Part shown: positions 7,454 through 14,648 of the stretch, piece by piece
How the letters are laid out: every line of letters starts with the position of its first letter
Numbering within the stretch: the stretch's first letter is position 1
Assembly (NCBI GenBank): GCA_005787665.1
Contig: SYAB01000313.1
Span: 1 to 16,008, forward strand
Direction of reading: 5' to 3'
Source: Actinomycetota bacterium
GTDB lineage: Bacteria; Actinomycetota; Actinomycetes; Mycobacteriales; Mycobacteriaceae
Length of the DNA: 16,008 nt
Position numbers and translations under genes: made by a program
Notes under the pieces: generated by a model
Told to the model about the DNA's origin: nothing
The model's database searches: none
Seen by the model: the letters and a program-made list of their open reading frames with translations, nothing else

Positions 7454-7661
7454 GCCGCGTTCCGTTCGCTATCTCCTGCAGCTAACCTATGTAATGAGCG
7501 TAGGCGATTCAAAGAACCATTTCAAAGCCACTCGATCGCCATATTCCGAGCCGTTACAGCTATCTCACTTCGCTGCATTATGCGGTTACCGCCGGGGATG
7601 TCTCCAATCCGTCATGACTGTCGGCTTGAAATTTTCGACCATGCTGCTAATTTCGCGGCTA
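7454..7661. other. AT-richer spacer upstream of the PAS-PP2C gene
   Basis: About 200 bp here are visibly less GC-rich (roughly half GC by eye from 7490 on) than anything else in the window and do not show coding-like third positions, although one plus-strand frame stays open from an ATG at 7494. It holds two candidate -10 elements on plus, TAACCT at 7483-7488 and TAATTT at 7648-7653. I see no gene that I can support in it. Confidence 0.5.
7626..7653 (+). promoter_or_regulatory. Candidate sigma-A promoter of the PAS-PP2C gene (leaderless)
   Basis: TTGAAA (7626-7631), a 16-bp spacer and TAATTT (7648-7653) form a good housekeeping-type promoter. Transcription would start around 7660, within about two bases of the ATG at 7662, giving a leaderless mRNA. 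Leaderless transcripts are common in mycobacteria. This supports the shorter start. The promoter is inferred from consensus only. Confidence 0.5.
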
Positions 7662-9281
7662 ATGCCTGCTCAACCGGCTCGATCTGAGGCCCTCGACGCT
7701 CTAGGCGGTGCCCGCGATCTGCTGCGCGCCGGTTGCGATGCGATGCTGGACCCTCAGGTGCTGCTGGAAGCGGTGACGGACAACCGCGGAACGATCACCG
7801 ATTTCGTCTACCGCGAACTCAACCAGGCGACGTGTGACTACCTCGGCCTCGCCCGCGAGGACCTCCTCGGCCACGGTCTGCTGGAGTTGACACCGGGTGT
7901 CGCCGGGTCCGGATTGTTCGCCCAATACCTGCAGTGTCTGGACACCGGCGAACCGGTGATCATGGACGATTTCACCTACGACAACGAGATTCTCGCCGAC
8001 ACCCGCCGCTACGACCTGCGAGCCACCCGGGTCACCGCGACGTTGATCAACCTCACCTGGCGCGATGTCACCGATCGGTTCCGGGTTACCCGACTCCTCG
8101 CCGAGGCCCGCGAAATGCAGCGCAAATCCGATACCCGTTGGCGCCGGTTGGTCGACAACTCCGGGATCGGCATGGCGACGTGCACGCCCGACGGCATTTT
8201 CCAGACGGTCAACCCGGCCTTGTGCGCCTTCTTCGGCTATGACGCCGAGACCCTGCGCACGAAGACCTGGCAGGACCTGACCGCTCCGGACTATCTGGAG
8301 GTCGACGTCAAGTACGCCGAGGAAGTTCTGGCCGGACGCAGTGAGTCCTACCGGATGACCAAGCAGTTCGTCCATGCCGACGGTCACCTGATCTGGGGGG
8401 ATCTCTCGGTGAGTTGTCTTCGGACGAGCGGCGGCGAGGTGGAGAGTTTCATCGCACAGGTCATCGACGTCACCACCGAAGTGCATGCGCTGCAACGGCT
8501 GGCCGCTCAGGACGAACGGAACCGGGTCCTCGTGGAGCGTCTCGAGGAGCAGGGTGAGCGCCTCACCACGGAGTTACGCAGTGCAGTGGCCTACGTCTCC
8601 TCGATCCTTCCGGGTGACCTCGACGGACAGGTTCGGGTGTCCTCCCGCTATCTGCCGTCCCAAGAACTGGCCGGCGACAGTTTCGACTACCGGTGGATCG
8701 ACGAGGATCACCTCATCGTCTATCTCATCGACGTATCCGGGCACGGAATCGGTGCCGCACTGCTCTCGGTGTCGGTACACAACCTGCTCCGTTCCCATTC
8801 GCTGTCCTTGCGGACTCTGTTGAGTCCGGACAAGGTCCTGTCCGATCTGAATCGGAGGTTCCAAATGGAACAGCAGGACGGGAAATACCTCACGATGTGG
8901 TTCGGGGTCTACGAATTGTCGACCCGCACCCTTCGCTATGCCAGCGCAGGCGCACCACCGGCATTCGCATTCGCCGCCGAGACCCCGGGCGTCGCTGTGG
9001 AGTTGTCCACCGGGGGCCGGCCACTCGGGATGTTCTCGGACTCGACCTACTCCTCGCGCCGCTTCGCGGTGCCGCCGGGCTGCCGCATGCTCCTCTTCAG
9101 TGACGGTGTCTACGAGTTCGACCTGGACCGGGATGGGCAACTGTCCCTGGCGGGTTTCAAGGACATGGTGGCCCGGCTGCCGGAGCCGTCTCTCGACCAT
9201 CTCCTCGACGCCTTGCGGGACATGACGCCCTCCGGTGTGTTCGATGACGACTGCTCACTGGTTCAGGTGCACTTCGACTGA
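7662..9281 (+). CDS. PAS-PAS-PP2C (SpoIIE/RsbU-type) serine phosphatase
   Basis: This is a cytosolic signalling phosphatase of 539 residues. PAS 1 spans about 30-140 (FVYRELNQATCDYLG) and PAS 2 about 155-275 (MATCTPDGIFQTVNPALCAFFGY). A charged helical linker follows (275-310), then a PP2C domain (315-539). The metal-binding signature is complete: LAGDSFD with D339, DVSGHG with D357, SDGVYE with D481, and DDDCS with D529/D530, so it should be active. Such enzymes usually dephosphorylate anti-sigma-factor antagonists in response to signals sensed by the PAS domains. No anti-sigma factor, antagonist or sigma gene is in the window, so its partner is elsewhere. The start at 7662 is preferred over ATG 7494 because the extra 56 codons are AT-rich and lie over a promoter-like sequence. 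It ends 10 bp from the opposing lipoprotein gene. Confidence 0.9.
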   Translation: MPAQPARSEALDALGGARDLLRAGCDAMLDPQVLLEAVTDNRGTITDFVYRELNQATCDYLGLAREDLLGHGLLELTPGVAGSGLFAQYLQCLDTGEPVIMDDFTYDNEILADTRRYDLRATRVTATLINLTWRDVTDRFRVTRLLAEAREMQRKSDTRWRRLVDNSGIGMATCTPDGIFQTVNPALCAFFGYDAETLRTKTWQDLTAPDYLEVDVKYAEEVLAGRSESYRMTKQFVHADGHLIWGDLSVSCLRTSGGEVESFIAQVIDVTTEVHALQRLAAQDERNRVLVERLEEQGERLTTELRSAVAYVSSILPGDLDGQVRVSSRYLPSQELAGDSFDYRWIDEDHLIVYLIDVSGHGIGAALLSVSVHNLLRSHSLSLRTLLSPDKVLSDLNRRFQMEQQDGKYLTMWFGVYELSTRTLRYASAGAPPAFAFAAETPGVAVELSTGGRPLGMFSDSTYSSRRFAVPPGCRMLLFSDGVYEFDLDRDGQLSLAGFKDMVARLPEPSLDHLLDALRDMTPSGVFDDDCSLVQVHFD

Positions 9282-9294
9282 CCAGCGCGGGTCA
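9279..9294. terminator. Inverted repeat across two convergent stops
   Basis: TGACC and GGTCA flank a 6-nt loop and contain the TGA stops of the PP2C gene and of the opposing lipoprotein gene. It is a short stem without a U-tract, so at best a weak bidirectional terminator. Confidence 0.2.
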
Positions 9295-10536
9295 CGGCCG
9301 GCCGATCTTGAAGCTTCGCCAGATACGTTGCCAGGCCTCGTCATTGGCGGGCTCCAATTCCAGGAGCCGATAACCGACGTCGAAGTACTCGGGGCGCACG
9401 ATCGCGGACTTCACGTTCGCCGGGATGACGCCGTCGGTGATCAGGGAGTCCGGGTCGATGGACACCTGCGGGGGCTGATAGCCGATCGCCGCGAAGTTGA
9501 GCCTGGCAACCTCCGCATCGAGCATATGGTTGACGAAAAGGTGCGACAGGACGGGGTTCTTGCCGCCGCGCAGGATCACCATCAGGTCGTTGTCCACCAG
9601 ACCCCTGCCGTCGGAGGGGAACCAGTAGCGCAGGATGTCGGGGCTGACACCCTCCGGCAGGAAGTTCACGGCGTTGATGATGTCGCCGGACCACATCTGC
9701 GAGACGCCGAGCAAGCCGGCGGGCAGTTCGCTGAACATGGTGACGCTGACCGCCGGTGCGGTGTTCGCCTTCATCTCGGCCAGGGCCTCGCCAACACGTT
9801 CGAGATCCGCGGCCGAGGAGGTGTTGACGTCGGTGATGCCGAGTTTCAACAGCACCATCGCCATCGCGGTGTGCCAGTCGTCGATCACGGCGGTCTGGTT
9901 CTGGTAAGCCGGATCCCACAGGGCCTCATACGGATTCGCCAGTGCGGCGATATCGGCGCGGATCTGGTCGGAGCGCCATCCGATGCCGGTGGTGTAGACC
10001 GTGTAGGGCGCGCTGTAGCGCCACTGCCGGTCGTACCACGGGTCGCTGAAGACGGGCCACAGGTTCGTGATGTTGGGGATGTAGCTGTGGTTGACCGAGC
10101 GCAGCAGCCCACCGGTCACCATCTTGCCGATCTGGTCGTAGCTCGGGGTGTAGACGTCGACGTCGATGTCGCCGGCCGCGATCTTGCCGAGCGCTTCGTC
10201 GGTGTTGTTGAACGTCGAGATTCTGACTTTCGCGCCGTATCGACCCTCGAACGATGCGACCGCGTCGTCAGAGATGTAGCCCGCGTAGCTGTAGAGGTGC
10301 AGGGTCGCGTCCTTCTCGGGGCCGAGGCCTGCCGGGATCGGTGTGTTGTCCGCCGGGATGTCCCAGGTCACCGGTCGGTCCGGGGCCGCGATCTGCAGGC
10401 GGGCCGGCGGATCCGACTGCCCGCCTCTCGAGCACGCGTCGAGCAGGACGGCGAGTACCGGGGTTCCCGCGGCCAGCAGGGCCGTGCGTTGGAGAAATCG
10501 CCGCCGGTCGTGGCGAGGTCGTTCCGGCACGGCCAT
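9292..10536 (-). CDS. Tat-exported PotD/PotF-family solute-binding lipoprotein
   Basis: This 414-residue protein resembles the substrate-binding subunit of spermidine/putrescine ABC importers. The N-terminus has a twin-arginine motif (RRRFLQ, residues 11-16), a hydrophobic core and a lipobox LLDAC with C35 as the lipidated residue, so it is probably folded in the cytoplasm, exported by Tat and anchored outside the membrane. Family landmarks follow in order: LHLYSYAGYISDD, DVYTPSYDQIGKM, YTTGIGWRSDQI, ALWDPAYQ, QMWSGDIINA, and AIGYQPPQ near the end. The ligand could be a polyamine or another small cation; specificity cannot be read. The start at 10536 is fixed by GGAGG 5 nt upstream; the frame runs open further 5' without coding character. 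No permease or ATPase gene is adjacent, which is unusual for the family. Confidence 0.9.
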   Translation of the reverse strand: MAVPERPRHDRRRFLQRTALLAAGTPVLAVLLDACSRGGQSDPPARLQIAAPDRPVTWDIPADNTPIPAGLGPEKDATLHLYSYAGYISDDAVASFEGRYGAKVRISTFNNTDEALGKIAAGDIDVDVYTPSYDQIGKMVTGGLLRSVNHSYIPNITNLWPVFSDPWYDRQWRYSAPYTVYTTGIGWRSDQIRADIAALANPYEALWDPAYQNQTAVIDDWHTAMAMVLLKLGITDVNTSSAADLERVGEALAEMKANTAPAVSVTMFSELPAGLLGVSQMWSGDIINAVNFLPEGVSPDILRYWFPSDGRGLVDNDLMVILRGGKNPVLSHLFVNHMLDAEVARLNFAAIGYQPPQVSIDPDSLITDGVIPANVKSAIVRPEYFDVGYRLLELEPANDEAWQRIWRSFKIGRP

Positions 10537-10541
10537 CCGCA

Positions 10542-10546
10542 CCTCC
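10542..10546 (-). promoter_or_regulatory. Ribosome binding site of the PotD-like gene
   Basis: GGAGG on the minus strand lies 5 nt before the ATG at 10536. It fixes the start just ahead of the twin-arginine signal, although the frame is open for 92 more codons upstream. Confidence 0.6.
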
Positions 10547-10620
10547 GTGGTCGGGGAGTCTGTTGGTTGTCTGGACTCTGGCACACAACGCCGGCAGTAG
10601 GGCGATCGCGGACCTGATTG

Positions 10621-10634
10621 GCTGGTCGACCAGC
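10621..10634. promoter_or_regulatory. 14-bp perfect palindrome, candidate operator
   Basis: GCTGGTCGACCAGC is a perfect palindrome in the 151-bp region between the divergent PotD-like and sedolisin genes. It lies about 54 bp upstream of the sedolisin ATG and 85 bp from the other start. A second, 8-bp palindrome GCGATCGC lies at 10602-10609. This could bind a dimeric regulator serving one or both genes. I do not recognise the site of a known regulator. Confidence 0.4.
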
Positions 10635-10676
10635 AGAGGCTGTGCGAACATGAGGAGGCGGGGTGAGGTGCGTGGG

Positions 10677-10681
10677 GGAGG
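10677..10681 (+). promoter_or_regulatory. Ribosome binding site of the sedolisin gene
   Basis: GGAGG lies 6 nt before the ATG at 10688, at the start of a signal-peptide-like sequence. Confidence 0.55.
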
Positions 10682-10687
10682 CTGAAC

Positions 10688-12322
10688 ATGAAGGCGCTGA
10701 CGTCACGTCGCCGCCCGGCCCGCACGGCCGCCCTCGGTGCTGCGCTGGTCGTCGCGGCTACGGCGTCGGGTTCGCCGGTGCTGCCGACCGCCCGCGGCGG
10801 TGACGTCATCACCGGTCCCTATGCCCACCTGCTGGCGGCATCGACGAATCTCGGTCCCTCCGGCGCCGACGACGTTCAGCTGACGGCAAAGCTCTTCGGC
10901 GCCGCACGGCCCGCTGCGTTGATCGGCTGGGCCGGCGCCCGGCGGCTCGCCGTGCGCTGGCAACGCGGCACCGATTGGGCCTTCGTCACCGGCACGGCCG
11001 AGAACATCGCCCGGGCTTTCGATGTTCCGGTTCGCGATTTCCGCGGTCGGCAGGGGCAGGTCTACCACGCCTCGCCGATGCAGCCGAGGGTGCCGACCGA
11101 ACTGGGTGCCGAGGTCAGCGCCGTCGGTCGCATCCTGAGCTACCTGCCGCACCGGATGGCCCGCCCGGCGCCGCCGCGCGACGTGCCCCGGCCCGGGTTG
11201 GCGCCCCAGCACCTGCTCACGGCCTACAACGCGATGCCGCTGGCGCAGGCCGGCTACCGCGGCCAGGGCCAGACCGTCGTGATCTTCGGCTTCGACGGTT
11301 ATCACCAGGTCGACCTCGACATGTTCGCCGACACTGCTGGACTCCCGCGGTTCACCCCGGAGGTGGTCGGCGGACCGCTCGGTCCGGTCCGCGGGGAGAC
11401 GGCGATGGATCTTCAGGTCGTGCACGCGATCGCCCCGGAGGCCCGGCTGGTGGTGGTCAACGCGCGTCCGACGGTGGAGCAGGGCGGCGGATTCGGAAGG
11501 ATCGCCCAGATGTTCGCCGACACCGCCGAGCGGTATCCGAACTCGGTGTGGAGTCTGTCGATCGGGTGGGGCTGCGAGGCCCTCGTCACTGCCGCCGACA
11601 TCGCCCCGGTCCGCGCCGCACTGGTCGGGGCGCATCAGAAGGGCATCACGGCGTTCGACGCCAGCGGCGACAACGGAGGCCTGGAATGCAAGGGCGGCAA
11701 GGACTGGTCCTCCCCGCCCGGCCCCGACCACATCGGGGTCGACACCGTCGCGTCATTGCCGGAGATGGTCTCGGTCGGAGGAACGACGTTGTCGACCGAC
11801 ATGCAGGGCCGCTGGCTGCAGGAGTGGGGCTGGATCGACCCGCCGTTGGGCCAAGGGTCCAGTGGCGGGGTGTCGCTGTTGTCCGCCCGTCCCGACTATC
11901 AACGTGATCTGGTTGGTCAACGGAACACCGAAAGACGTTTGGTCCCTGACGTTTCCGCCGTCGCCGATTCGTTCACCGGTGTGAGCATCGTGATCAACCA
12001 GGAGCCCCAAGTCGGCGGCGGTACCTCGCAAGCCGCACCGATCTGGGCCGGGATGACGGCGCTGATGAACCAGTACATCGTCGACAACGGCGGCCGGCCG
12101 CTGGGCGATATCCACCCGCTGCTGTACCGGACCGCCCAGGGGTCGGCGCTGCCCGGATTTCGCGACATCACTGCCGGCGGCAACGCGGTCGACACCCCGG
12201 TGGACGGCTATGACCTGGTCACCGGATTGGGAAGTCCGAACGTCGACAATCTCGCGCGCAATCTGCTCGAGGCGCAGCGAGCCCAAGCGGTGGCCACCAA
12301 CTATCTGACCGACGGCGGGTAG
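10688..12322 (+). CDS. Secreted S53 family serine-carboxyl protease (sedolisin/kumamolisin-like)
   Basis: This 544-residue preproprotein encodes an exported endopeptidase. A signal peptide covers about residues 1-30 (basic RRRPAR, then an Ala/Val core). Residues 45-150 resemble the pro-kumamolisin activation domain (VRWQRGTDWAFVTGTAENIA, then an RAFDVPV motif). The catalytic domain runs from about 170. The triad is complete: E237 and D241 in GETAMD, and S447 in GGTSQAAP; D328 in ASGDNG is the oxyanion-hole Asp. The C-terminal calcium-site pattern is present (FRDITAGGN, then GYDLVTGLGSPN). S53 enzymes are usually autoactivated at acidic pH outside the cell; the target here is unknown. GGAGG 6 nt upstream supports the start. 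The next gene begins at the base after its stop, so the two are probably one transcript. It is divergent from the PotD-like gene. Confidence 0.92.
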   Translation: MKALTSRRRPARTAALGAALVVAATASGSPVLPTARGGDVITGPYAHLLAASTNLGPSGADDVQLTAKLFGAARPAALIGWAGARRLAVRWQRGTDWAFVTGTAENIARAFDVPVRDFRGRQGQVYHASPMQPRVPTELGAEVSAVGRILSYLPHRMARPAPPRDVPRPGLAPQHLLTAYNAMPLAQAGYRGQGQTVVIFGFDGYHQVDLDMFADTAGLPRFTPEVVGGPLGPVRGETAMDLQVVHAIAPEARLVVVNARPTVEQGGGFGRIAQMFADTAERYPNSVWSLSIGWGCEALVTAADIAPVRAALVGAHQKGITAFDASGDNGGLECKGGKDWSSPPGPDHIGVDTVASLPEMVSVGGTTLSTDMQGRWLQEWGWIDPPLGQGSSGGVSLLSARPDYQRDLVGQRNTERRLVPDVSAVADSFTGVSIVINQEPQVGGGTSQAAPIWAGMTALMNQYIVDNGGRPLGDIHPLLYRTAQGSALPGFRDITAGGNAVDTPVDGYDLVTGLGSPNVDNLARNLLEAQRAQAVATNYLTDGG

Positions 12323-14113
12323 GTGGGACCGGTCTCGGCCTGCCCGGCGTGCGGGAAAGACGTTCCGGACGGCGCGTTCTGTGCGTCCTGCGGTGCGCGG
12401 CGATCGGCCGGCCGCGAGCAGGGCAGACTCCGGCTCAGCGCCTACGCCGCGGCGCCGGGGGAGCGGGTCCTTCGCCCCTGGGTGACGACGTCGCTGTTCC
12501 CGCAGTTGCCGCCCCGCTCACGCGGGGCATTCCGTGCCGGTCTGATCCTGGTGGCGGTGTGCGCGGTGGGGTTTGCTGCGCTGCGCTGGCCGGTACCGGT
12601 CATCGCGATCGCGGTCTTCGGGTTGCCGGTGTTGCTCCTCGCCTATCTGCATGCGATCCGCATCGGTCGGTCCATGCCCGTCCGGTACTTCGTCCTGGCC
12701 ACGATCGTTGCTGTCGGCATGGGAGCGGGGTGGGCGCTGGTCGCGGGCCCGATCGTTGCCGAGGCCTACAACGCGGGGCTGGGCGGGCAGCTGGATCCCG
12801 GGCAGCTTCTGCTGTGCGGGGTGGCCATTCCGATGACGTTCGCGCTCGTCCTGATCGCTCCTTCGGCTCTGGTGTGGGCGGTGGACCGCTCGAGTCGAGA
12901 GTCGTTGAGCGGATTCATGATTGGTGCGGTGGGCGCGACGGTGGTCAACGCGACCGCCACCGCCACGTTGCAGGCGCCGCGGTTGGCGCTGGGCGTGGCC
13001 GCCGACAGCCAACCGGTCAGCGGTCTGCTGGCCGAGGCGCTGGTCGAGGGCGTGGCGTGGCCGCTGGGTGCGGTGGCGATCGGCGGTGCCTTTGGCATCG
13101 CGCTGTGGTTTCGCCCCAAAGCCGGCGCTCCGGCGCGTTATCGGCGGTCCGTCGTCGTGCCCGCCGCCCTGCTCGGGGCCCTGGCTTTCACCGTCGGAAT
13201 GGGCGTGGTGGATGTCGCCCCCATCCGGCTGGGCGTCTATCTGGCGCTTCAACTGCTGATCGCGCTGCTCGCGGTGCTGGCGGTGCGGGTCGTCATCACC
13301 GATGCGTTGCTGCACGAGGCGACCGGGGAGTCCGGTGACGAGCAACTGCGGTGCGCGGAGTGCGACCACGTCGTCGCTCGGATGGCCTTCTGCAGCGACT
13401 GCGGAGTGGCACTGCGCGCGGCGTCCCGGAGTGCCCGGCCTGCCACCTATCGCACCGTGGTGGGCCCGGTTTTCGCCGGTGTCGGCGCGGCTGTGGTCGC
13501 GTCGGTGGCCCTCGCCTGGTTGATCAAACCCGTTCCCGCCACCTACGTGTGCCCGCCCGATTGCGGCCGTCCCCCCTTCGGGGAACCGGTGGAGACAAAC
13601 CCCCGGTTCAGCGGCGACGGCGGGGCGTTCTCCGTCAGCTACCCCGGTGCGGGCTCCGCTTACGAGGTGACGTTGGACCCGCCGGGCATCAACGGCGTCC
13701 AGGCCCGCTACACCGCCGGCGACACCGGCATGCTGACCCTCTTCGGCGAGCCGGCCCGGGGTCGCACGGCCGAGCAGATCGCCCAGGAGATCCTGAACGC
13801 CAAGTATCCGGGCGCCACCGTCGACCATGAGATTCCCAACGCGTCGGTCGGGTACGAACCGGGGTACGGGGTCGTCGCCGACGTCTACCCACGCGACACG
13901 TCCAGTAGCTACAGCCGACTGCGGGTGATCATCATGGCCGCGGTCCGGCACGACTACGCGCTGATCGCCACCGCCAGCGGGCCGTACCACGAGTTCAGCC
14001 CGGAATACGGTTCGGGGCACCCGTCGGCAGCCGATCTGGAAGTGGCCATGGACATGGGCAAGTACGTCAACAGCTTCAAGTGGAACGGGGACCGCTACCA
14101 GCGAGCGCCGTGA
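12323..14113 (+). CDS. Double zinc-ribbon polytopic membrane protein with extracytoplasmic domain
   Basis: This 596-residue protein has an N-terminal zinc ribbon (C7, C10, C20, C23 in CPACG and FCASCG) and then about eight hydrophobic segments between residues 71 and 325. A second zinc ribbon follows (C344, C347, C357, C360 in CAECD and FCSDCG), then one more transmembrane segment (about 379-401) and a C-terminal domain of roughly 190 residues. If the ribbons are cytoplasmic, the C-terminal domain faces outside; it opens with a possible disulfide pair C410/C414. The function is unknown and I recognise no named family, though mycobacteria carry similar zinc-ribbon membrane proteins. GTG 12323 directly follows the sedolisin stop with no spacing and only a weak GGCGGG upstream, which suggests translational coupling. 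It is 9 bp from the opposing SRPBCC gene. Confidence 0.82.
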   Translation: MGPVSACPACGKDVPDGAFCASCGARRSAGREQGRLRLSAYAAAPGERVLRPWVTTSLFPQLPPRSRGAFRAGLILVAVCAVGFAALRWPVPVIAIAVFGLPVLLLAYLHAIRIGRSMPVRYFVLATIVAVGMGAGWALVAGPIVAEAYNAGLGGQLDPGQLLLCGVAIPMTFALVLIAPSALVWAVDRSSRESLSGFMIGAVGATVVNATATATLQAPRLALGVAADSQPVSGLLAEALVEGVAWPLGAVAIGGAFGIALWFRPKAGAPARYRRSVVVPAALLGALAFTVGMGVVDVAPIRLGVYLALQLLIALLAVLAVRVVITDALLHEATGESGDEQLRCAECDHVVARMAFCSDCGVALRAASRSARPATYRTVVGPVFAGVGAAVVASVALAWLIKPVPATYVCPPDCGRPPFGEPVETNPRFSGDGGAFSVSYPGAGSAYEVTLDPPGINGVQARYTAGDTGMLTLFGEPARGRTAEQIAQEILNAKYPGATVDHEIPNASVGYEPGYGVVADVYPRDTSSSYSRLRVIIMAAVRHDYALIATASGPYHEFSPEYGSGHPSAADLEVAMDMGKYVNSFKWNGDRYQRAP

Positions 14114-14128
14114 GTGGGGGTCTCAGGC
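14107..14128. terminator. Imperfect hairpin at a convergent junction
   Basis: GCC-g-TGAG and CTCA-GGC pair around a 7-nt loop with one bulged base, covering the stops of the zinc-ribbon and SRPBCC genes. There is no U-tract, so a terminator role is only possible. Confidence 0.2.
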
Positions 14129-14563
14129 CGCCTGCCCGCCCAGAGCCCGGCGCAGGCCGTCGGCGGCCCGGTCACCGATCCTGCCGAACACCAACCGCAG
14201 TCCCAGATCGCCGATACGAAGAACGCCGTTGAGGCGGAGGTCGGCGTCGTAGGTGACGATCGATCCTTTGCCGTCGGGTTCGACCGTGATCCGGTCGATC
14301 GAGGTGAAGATGAGGCTGCGCGCGACCACAAGGAGGTTCCGCGGGGCGTCGTGCTCCTCGGTCACGTACCGCAGGGTCAGGTCGCGGCCCACACCGGCGA
14401 CGGTGACGTCGAACACCGCGTCCGGGCCGCCGCCCGAGCCCTTCACCTGCCTGACAGCCTTCACACCGGGATCCCACTGCGCGAAGTTGCGGAGATCGGC
14501 CATGTAGGCGAACACGTTCCGCGGTGTCCTCGCGGTCTTCACCTTCGTGATGTAGCGCGCCAT
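14123..14563 (-). CDS. SRPBCC family protein (START/polyketide-cyclase-like)
   Basis: This 146-residue protein has the order of segments of the SRPBCC (Bet v1-like) fold: an opening strand ARYITKVKTA, the RTPRNVFAYMADLRNFAQWD helix region typical of the family, then alternating strands (AVFDVTVAG, LTLRYVTEE, IDRITVEPDG, SIVTYDADL) and a long C-terminal helix (RIGDRAADGLRRAL). The fold binds small hydrophobic ligands; no specific substrate can be named. The ATG at 14563 is preferred to the one at 14569 because AAGGGA (14575-14570) sits 6 nt before the former and abuts the latter. It lies 85 bp downstream of the exported hydrolase gene on the same strand and could share its transcript. Confidence 0.82.
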   Translation of the reverse strand: MARYITKVKTARTPRNVFAYMADLRNFAQWDPGVKAVRQVKGSGGGPDAVFDVTVAGVGRDLTLRYVTEEHDAPRNLLVVARSLIFTSIDRITVEPDGKGSIVTYDADLRLNGVLRIGDLGLRLVFGRIGDRAADGLRRALGGQAA

Positions 14564-14648
14564 GTCCATTCCCTTTCGACGACGTCCAGTGTGCGCCATG
14601 GTCCGACGCACCGGGCCGGCGCACGCCACGCCGTCGCGGCGCTCGCGT

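Noticed and set aside
7494..7661. The first 56 codons of the longer PAS-PP2C frame as genuine coding sequence
   Set aside because: The stretch is AT-rich, lacks the G/C third-position bias of the gene, and contains a good promoter for the ATG at 7662. It is kept as an open question among the findings.
10650..10685. An 11-codon ORF (MRRRGEVRGGG) just before the sedolisin ATG as a leader peptide
   Set aside because: It merely reads through the purine-rich ribosome-site region; nothing supports its translation.
12323..13300. The zinc-ribbon membrane protein as a PrsW-type intramembrane protease
   Set aside because: The EExxK, FxxxE and HxxxD motifs expected in PrsW are not visible in its membrane segments.
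12518..14020. A 500-codon antisense frame opposite the zinc-ribbon gene
   Set aside because: The product is rich in His, Gln, Arg and Gly with no domain pattern, while the plus frame has zinc ribbons and membrane segments.
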